Part shown: positions 59,052 to 64,000 of the stretch, piece after piece
How the letters are laid out: each line of letters starts with the position of its first letter
How positions within the stretch are numbered: the first letter of the stretch is position 1
Assembly: GCA_035535035.1 (NCBI GenBank)
Contig: DATLQW010000192.1
Span: forward strand, 16,427-80,426
Length of the DNA: 64,000 bases
Reading direction: 5' to 3'
Origin: JASHVB01 sp035535035
Lineage (GTDB): Bacteria; Pseudomonadota; Alphaproteobacteria; Acetobacterales; Acetobacteraceae
Position numbers and translations under genes: made by a program
Notes under the pieces: model-generated
The model's input: only the letters and a program-made list of their open reading frames with translations
Database searches by the model: none
Told to the model about the DNA's origin: nothing

Positions 59052-59435
59052 CTAGCCGCGCTGGATCAACTCGATCGACACGTTCTGCGGCGCGGTGAGG
59101 AAGGCGATGCGCACGCCGGGCCGGATGGTCTTCGGCTCCATGGTGAACGCCACGCCCTTCGCCTTCAGCTCGGCGACGGCCGCGTCCATGTCTTCCACCG
59201 TCAGGCCGAAATGCTCCAGCCCCATGTATGGCGTCTGCGGCGAGGCGCCCGTCATTGCCGGGTCCGCCTTGGCGATGAATATCTTCTGGCCGGTCAGGCT
59301 CAGGTCGATGCGGATCGAGCCGTCGGGCTGCGGCGTGCGGATCACCTCGGCGCCGAGCTTGTCTGCATACCACTGCGCGGTCGCCGCCGGATCCGGCGAG
59401 CGCAGGTGGACGTGTTCCCAGGTGTACTTGGCCAT
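59052..59435 (-). CDS. VOC-family protein (glyoxalase-like)
   Basis: A single-domain VOC protein of 127 residues. WEHVHLRSPDPAATAQWYAD (about residues 6-25) and LEHFGLTVEDMDAAV (about 73-87) provide the metal His residues, and NVSIELIQRG the final Glu. AAGGAGG precedes ATG 59435. It is upstream of the lyase gene and probably in the same transcript. Likely an isomerase, epimerase or lyase on a small substrate. Confidence 0.9.
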   Translation of the reverse strand: MAKYTWEHVHLRSPDPAATAQWYADKLGAEVIRTPQPDGSIRIDLSLTGQKIFIAKADPAMTGASPQTPYMGLEHFGLTVEDMDAAVAELKAKGVAFTMEPKTIRPGVRIAFLTAPQNVSIELIQRG

Positions 59436-59594
59436 GTATCCCTCCTTGTCGATCTGATCGCCCGCCATTAGCCCATCAGAGGCGCCGCACGACAAGGGAG
59501 GGCGGCGGCCCGCCGCGCGTCGCTCGCCCCGACCCTCCGTGCTATAGCCGGGCGGCCGGCCGCTGCACGGCCGTGCGGCCGAAGGAGACGCACC

Positions 59595-61118
59595 ATGGCC
59601 CAGCCCACCGTCATCCGCCTGCATCCCGGCGACGCCGTGGTGATCGCCCGCACCACCCTGCTGCCTGGCGCGCCGATCGCCCCCGGCGTCACCGCCGCCG
59701 AGCGCATTCCCGCCGGCCACAAGGTCGCCGTCCGCCCGATCGCGGAGGGAGAACCGGTGCGCCGCTACGGCCAGATCATCGGTTTCGCCGCCGTGCCGAT
59801 CGCGCCCGGCCGGCATGTCCACGTGCACAACTGCGAAATGGGCGACTTCGCCAAGGACTACGCTTACGGGGTCGATGCGAAGCCCACCGCGCCGGCCAAC
59901 GCGCCGGCGAGCTTCATGGGCATCCGCCGTCCGGATGGCCGCGTGGCGACGCGCAACTACATCGGCATCCTCACCAGCGTGAATTGCAGCGCGCACGTCG
60001 CCGGGCTGGTCGCCGACATGTTCCGGCGCAACCCGTTCACCGGTGACGATCCGCTGGCCGACTATCCCAATGTCGATGGCGTCGTTGCGCTCACCCACAA
60101 GACCGGCTGCGGCATGAGCGAAGGCGACGGGCTGCGCCTGCTGCGCCGCACGCTTGGCGGCTACGCGCGGCACGTGAATTTTTCCCATGTCATCGTGTTG
60201 GGGCTAGGCTGCGAGGTGAACCAGATCGGCGGCCTGGTGCAGGAGCAAAAGCTGGCCGGCCGGCTGAAGTCCATGGACATCCAGACGATCGGCGGCACGC
60301 GGAAAACTGTCGCGGCCGGCATCGAGTTCGTAAAGGCAGTGCTGGCGGAGGCCAATCAGGTGCGGCGTGAGCCGGTGCCCGCCAGCGAACTGATAGTCGC
60401 ACTGCAATGCGGCGGCTCCGACGGCTATTCCGGCGTCTCCGCCAATCCCGCGCTGGGGGCCGCGAGCGATCTGCTGGTGCGGCACGGGGGCACCGTCATC
60501 CTCTCGGAAACCCCCGAGACCTACGGCGCCGAGCATCTGCTTACCCGCCGCGCCGTGTCGCGGGAGGTGGGCGAAAAGCTGGTCGCGCTGATGCGCTGGT
60601 GGGAGGACTACACGCGGCGCGAGGGTGCCGAGATGAACGCCAATCCCTCGCCCGGCAACAAGGCCGGCGGGCTGACGACGATTTTGGAAAAGTCGCTCGG
60701 CGCAATGGCCAAGGCGGGCAGCACCAACCTGGTGGACGTGGTGCAATACGCGGAGCAAGTGACGGCGAAGGGGTTCGTGTTCATGGATACGCCGGGTTAC
60801 GACCCGGTGGCGGCGACCGGACAGGTGGCGGGCGGCGCGAACATGGTGTGCTTCACCACCGGCCGCGGGTCGGTGTTCGGCTGCAAGCCGGCGCCAAGCA
60901 TCAAGCTGGCGACCAACACGCCGATGTTCCGCCACATCGAGGACGATATGGACGTGAACTGCGGCACCATCCTGGACGGCGATGAGTCGGTGCAGGAATG
61001 CGGGGGGAGAATCTTCGAGCTGATGCTGCTTGTGGCGAGTGGCGAACGGACGAAGAGCGAAAGCTTCGATTTCGGCGCGGCGGAGTTCGCGCCCTGGGTG
61101 ATCGGCGCGACGATGTAG
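59595..61118 (+). CDS. UxaA/GarD-family sugar-acid dehydratase (altronate dehydratase type)
   Basis: A 507-residue dehydratase with an N-terminal SAF domain (residues about 1-90: DAVVIARTTLLPGAPIAPG, HVHVHNCEMGDF) and a C-terminal UxaA domain: RVATRNYIGILTSVNCSAHV (about 120-139), VVALTHKTGCGMSEGDG (about 161), LQCGGSDGYSGVSANPALG (about 270) and FTTGRGSVFGCKPAPSIKL (about 419-437), the iron/metal cysteines included. It removes water from galactarate/altronate-type sugar acids. It is divergent from the VOC gene. The reading frame has both domains fused, as in E. coli GarD/UxaA. Confidence 0.92.
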   Translation: MAQPTVIRLHPGDAVVIARTTLLPGAPIAPGVTAAERIPAGHKVAVRPIAEGEPVRRYGQIIGFAAVPIAPGRHVHVHNCEMGDFAKDYAYGVDAKPTAPANAPASFMGIRRPDGRVATRNYIGILTSVNCSAHVAGLVADMFRRNPFTGDDPLADYPNVDGVVALTHKTGCGMSEGDGLRLLRRTLGGYARHVNFSHVIVLGLGCEVNQIGGLVQEQKLAGRLKSMDIQTIGGTRKTVAAGIEFVKAVLAEANQVRREPVPASELIVALQCGGSDGYSGVSANPALGAASDLLVRHGGTVILSETPETYGAEHLLTRRAVSREVGEKLVALMRWWEDYTRREGAEMNANPSPGNKAGGLTTILEKSLGAMAKAGSTNLVDVVQYAEQVTAKGFVFMDTPGYDPVAATGQVAGGANMVCFTTGRGSVFGCKPAPSIKLATNTPMFRHIEDDMDVNCGTILDGDESVQECGGRIFELMLLVASGERTKSESFDFGAAEFAPWVIGATM

Positions 61119-61395
61119 GGGCGGTGTCCGGATCGGCGCCGACTTGCCGCCGCTCCGACTTCCCTGCCGACGCCGTGCGAGCAGGCCCCGCGGTGCTCCG
61201 CCGCCGTGAATGGCTCGCGCGAACGGCCACCTCGGCGAACGTCAGCCCCGTGGCAGCGCAGTCTCGGCCGCACCCGGCCATGGTCCCGGTCGCCCGCACT
61301 GCTCCCGGTGCAAGATCCCTGGCCGCATCCCGGCAATCCCACCCAGGCCCGACCCCCGCTCTTATTCCCGTGCCGGACGGTGCATAACCGCGCGC

Positions 61396-62661
61396 ATGAC
61401 CGACCCTGACGCTCCAGCGCGGCGCGACCTCGCCCGGCACCGCGCCTTCGCCACCCTGCTGCTGGTCCTCATGGGCGCGCTGACCCTGGCGAGTTTTGCG
61501 CTCCCGCAAGGCTGGTGGCCCGACCTGCTGCAGGCCGCCGCCAAGGCCGGCTTCATCGGCGGCATCGCCGACTGGTTCGCGGTCACCGCGCTGTTCCGCC
61601 ACCCGCTTGGCATTCCCATCCCGCACACCGCCATCCTGCCAAACCAAAAGGAGCGGCTCGGGCGCGCGTTGGGCCGCTTCGTCGCCACCCATGTCTTCAC
61701 CGGCGACGAAGTGGCAGGGGTGCTGCGCCGGCTCGACCTGCCGGGCATCTTGCACCGCTTCCTGGCCGACCCGCAGGCCGCGCATCCGGCGGCCCTGGCG
61801 CTCGCCGGCATGCTGCCGAAGCTGCTGGCGACCGTGGAGGACGGCCGGGCGCGGCGGTTGCTTGCCCGACTGGTGCCTCGGCTGGTGGGTGGCCCCGGCG
61901 CCGGCCGGCTGGTGGCGCGGGCGCTGGCCAGCCTGGTGGAAGGCGGGCGCCACCAGGAAGTGCTCAGCTTCGTGCTGGCCGAGTTCAAGGCGCTGCTGGC
62001 CCGGCGCGAGGACGCCTTGCGCACCGCCATCGAGGAGCGGGTGCGCGAGCAGGGCGGACGGCTGGTGGGATGGGCGCTGGGGGCGTCGGTGGCGCGGCGC
62101 GTGCTGGCGACGGTGAACGCCGAGTTGGACAAGGTCAGCCCGGACGGCTCCGAGCTTCGCGCGGCGTTCGACGAATGGGTCCGGCGGGAGATCGCGCGCA
62201 TGGAGGAGGACCCGCGGCGCTCGGCCGAAATCGGCGCGGCCGTCCGGCGGGTGGTGGCGCACGAGACGGTGCAGGCCTGGCTGTGGGATATCTGGGCGCG
62301 GCTGCGGCTGGCCATGGAGGCCGACGCCGGGCGTCCGTCGGGGCGGACCGTCGCCTATCTGGAGGCGGCGCTGGGCAATCTGGGTGCGCTGCTGGAGAGC
62401 GATCCGGTCGCGCGAGCGCGCGTGCAGACCGCGGTCGAGGGCCTGGTCGGCTCGATGCTGCCGGTTGCGCAGGCGCGGCTGTCGGAGTTCATCGCCCAGG
62501 TGGTGGCGGGCTGGGACTCCGCGACGATCACCAGGCGCCTGGAACTGAGTGTCGGGAAGGACCTGCAATACGTGCGGATGAACGGCACGCTGGTGGGGTT
62601 CCTGGTCGGCGGCCTGCTGTATGCCGCGCTGCGGGCGGCGTTCGGCAGGGTGAGCTTCTGA
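61396..62661 (+). CDS. DUF445-family membrane protein
   Basis: A 421-residue protein with an N-terminal hydrophobic helix (FATLLLVLMGALTLASFALP), the DUF445 marker AAAKAGFIGGIADWFAVTAL (about residues 48-67) and FRHPLGIPIPHTAILPNQ (about 68-85), a long helical cytoplasmic-side region, and a C-terminal membrane helix with MNGTLVGFLVGGLLY. DUF445 proteins are of unknown function; related YheB-type proteins are inner-membrane. ATG 61396 starts it; no partner is evident. Confidence 0.88.
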   Translation: MTDPDAPARRDLARHRAFATLLLVLMGALTLASFALPQGWWPDLLQAAAKAGFIGGIADWFAVTALFRHPLGIPIPHTAILPNQKERLGRALGRFVATHVFTGDEVAGVLRRLDLPGILHRFLADPQAAHPAALALAGMLPKLLATVEDGRARRLLARLVPRLVGGPGAGRLVARALASLVEGGRHQEVLSFVLAEFKALLARREDALRTAIEERVREQGGRLVGWALGASVARRVLATVNAELDKVSPDGSELRAAFDEWVRREIARMEEDPRRSAEIGAAVRRVVAHETVQAWLWDIWARLRLAMEADAGRPSGRTVAYLEAALGNLGALLESDPVARARVQTAVEGLVGSMLPVAQARLSEFIAQVVAGWDSATITRRLELSVGKDLQYVRMNGTLVGFLVGGLLYAALRAAFGRVSF

Positions 62662-62740
62662 GGGAGCGGTTGGGGGAAATCGCAGTGGGGGCTGCCGCGG
62701 CTCCGACCGCCAGGATCGGAACCGGCGGCAGCCGTCTCGT

Positions 62741-63679
62741 TCAGCCCTTGACCAGCGGCAACCCCTCCTGCTGGCGCACCTCGTTGATGATCTGCAGCAC
62801 CCGCTCGCGATACGGCCGGTACTGCACGGCGAACTCCTGCACCAGGCGCGTGTTGTCAATCAGATAGTTGCCGGAAATCTCCTTGCCGCCGCTCGGCTTT
62901 TCGAAGGTGATGCGCGCGTCGGGGAGAAAACCGCGGACGATGACGGCCAGGTCGCCCAGGCTGATCGCCGTCCCCCCCGTGCTGTAAACCGCGTGCTTCG
63001 GCTTGTCGGCCAGCAGCACGCGAGCGAACACTTCGGCCACGTCGTCCACGTGGATCGGGCAGCGCATCGCATCGGCGAACGGGAAACTGATCGGCCTGCC
63101 GCGCGCCGGCTGGGTGATGCAGTTCACGTGATCGACCGAGCCGCGCACCTTGTCCGGCCCGGTCACGTTCGCCGGCCGCACGCCGGTGATCGTCATGCCG
63201 AATTTTTCCCGGTAGTCCTGCGCCTGGAACTCGTTGAAAATCTTGTGCATCGCGTATTGCACGTGGCCGTGCCGGAAGTCGTCCTCGGTAATCGGCCGGT
63301 CACCGTAATGGAATTGCTCGCCGTTCACCGCCAGCGAGCTGGCGTACACGACGTGCTTTGCGCCGCACAGCCGCGCCGCCTCGAAGGTGTTGTCCATGCC
63401 GACGATGTTCAGCTTCAGCGCCACGTGCGGCGCATGCTCGCTGCCCAGCATGTAGGACAGGTTGATCACCCGCTCGGGCCGCGCCGCGCTCATCGCCGCC
63501 ATCACGTCGTCGAACTGCGTCACGTCGCCGCGTACCAGATTCACCCGTTCGCCAAGCACCGCCAGTGCCGGCGACTGCGGATTGATGTCCATGCAGGTTA
63601 TTTGTTCGCCCCTGGCAACAAGCAGGGGAATCAGCCGGATCCCGATGAAGCCGGCGCCGCCGATGACGAAGATGGACAT
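62741..63679 (-). CDS. NAD-dependent epimerase/dehydratase family protein (extended SDR)
   Basis: A 312-residue extended short-chain dehydrogenase: FVIGGAGFIGIRLIP (GxxGxxG, residues 4-18), CMDINPQSPAL (NAD-binding Asp), NLSYMLGSEHAP, YASSLAVNGEQ, and the catalytic YAMHK (about 146-150). Substrates are often nucleotide sugars, but here the His-rich loop and lack of sugar-gene neighbours leave it open. ATG 63679 is the start; the longer frame to 63829 is an unsupported extension. Confidence 0.9.
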   Translation of the reverse strand: MSIFVIGGAGFIGIRLIPLLVARGEQITCMDINPQSPALAVLGERVNLVRGDVTQFDDVMAAMSAARPERVINLSYMLGSEHAPHVALKLNIVGMDNTFEAARLCGAKHVVYASSLAVNGEQFHYGDRPITEDDFRHGHVQYAMHKIFNEFQAQDYREKFGMTITGVRPANVTGPDKVRGSVDHVNCITQPARGRPISFPFADAMRCPIHVDDVAEVFARVLLADKPKHAVYSTGGTAISLGDLAVIVRGFLPDARITFEKPSGGKEISGNYLIDNTRLVQEFAVQYRPYRERVLQIINEVRQQEGLPLVKG

Positions 63680-64000
63680 GTGCGTTTCCCACGGTGGTTT
63701 TGTCTGCGCGGAGAGGATCGCGCCGCACGCGGCAACCGGCAAGGGCTGCTCTGTCAGCGACAGGGCTGCTCCTGTCATCGCGGCGCAGGTCAGCAGCATC
63801 CGCGGCGCCGGCCCGGAACCGGCCGGCAACCGGCCGGCGGCACGGCCGAACGCGCACCCCTGTTGCTAGCTAGTCAATGTGTCCGGTTTTTGTAGCTCGT
63901 GATCTGTCCGCTTCGTTCTTGTTCCGTGCCGCGGTGCGCCCGGCACGGAACGCCGCGATGGAAGCGTGTCATCCGGCGTGGTTTCGCTACGTGCGGGGCA
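63680..64000. other. End-of-window intergenic stretch
   Basis: No gene is supported. The most striking element is an 11-bp inverted repeat GTTCCGTGCCG (63921-63931) and CGGCACGGAAC (63941-63951) with a 9-base loop, and an AT-richer patch with TAGCTAGTCAATGTGTCC near 63867 that could be an element end. Confidence 0.5.

Noticed and set aside
63867..63900. AT-richer patch that could be an IS end
   Set aside because: No transposase or paired inverted repeat is visible before the window ends.

Overview
The window is one contiguous piece of a very GC-rich bacterial chromosome. The gene content points to an alphaproteobacterium of the Acetobacteraceae (Rhodospirillales) type. The evidence is the order small coiled-coil protein - zapA - 6S RNA - 5-formyltetrahydrofolate cyclo-ligase - ymdB, a cobS/cobT aerobic cobaltochelatase locus next to a J-domain gene and bolA, a split pntAA/pntAB/pntB transhydrogenase, and the style of the catabolic genes. 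The family assignment is inference; no rRNA is present.

Layout. 1-3.7 kb: start of thiE, class I fructose-bisphosphate aldolase, the zapA cluster with a probable 6S RNA, and ymdB. 3.9-8.8 kb: cobT and cobS, separated by a small cassette (a DUF6338 gene broken by one in-frame TGA, plus a 63-aa GYQP-motif protein), then a J-domain protein and bolA. 8.8-12.6 kb: a CPBP membrane protease and a P-type cation ATPase. 12.6-26 kb: an accessory stretch of oxidoreductases (three medium-chain dehydrogenases, a D-2-hydroxyacid dehydrogenase divergent from an HpcH/HpaI aldolase, a dioxygenase-like VOC protein, RidA, a Baeyer-Villiger-type monooxygenase) mixed with a Xre/RES toxin-antitoxin pair, a PD-(D/E)XK-like gene and several decayed genes. 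26-31 kb: a ParE-type toxin-antitoxin pair lying between two copies of the 5' end of an ABC-F gene, then recR, tRNA-Tyr and an N-terminally truncated rtcB. 31-36 kb: luciferase-like monooxygenase, M20 amidohydrolase, MFS transporter and a GrdB-like protein. 36-38.6 kb: remnants of PIN and HigBA modules and a repeat-rich spacer. 38.6-43.5 kb: a glutamyl-tRNA-synthetase-like gene that has lost its signature motifs, and the pnt operon. 43.5-45 kb: a junk zone with two genes truncated at a common junction, a RelBE pair with a broken toxin, and a second fragment of pntB. 45-54 kb: CoA-transferase subunit B, acyl-CoA dehydrogenase, a TPR/glycosyltransferase-like protein, SIMPL protein, sulfotransferase, MBL hydrolase, 3-hydroxyisobutyryl-CoA hydrolase and a second LLM oxidoreductase. 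54-56.5 kb: proA-nadD-rsfS. 56.5-64 kb: IS630 remnant, PAP2 phosphatase, a class II fumarase-family lyase with a VOC protein, a UxaA/GarD-type dehydratase, DUF445 protein and an NAD-dependent epimerase.

How it works together. Housekeeping blocks (cell division, folate, cobalamin, proton-translocating transhydrogenase, proline/NAD/ribosome dormancy, recombination repair) are separated by accessory islands. The islands are dominated by small-molecule catabolism: oxidation, hydration, ring- or C-C-cleavage, CoA-ester chemistry and uptake. Toxin-antitoxin modules in all stages of decay mark the island borders. I counted about a dozen broken genes or gene fragments, several with exactly definable lesions (an in-frame TGA, a 13-bp tandem duplication, single-base frameshifts, duplicated gene ends). 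The most unusual intact gene is the GluRS-like protein at 38955-40283. The best candidate for an uncharacterised cassette is the DUF6338/GYQP pair inside the cobST locus. I did not find a complete phage, integrase, CRISPR array or conjugation system.
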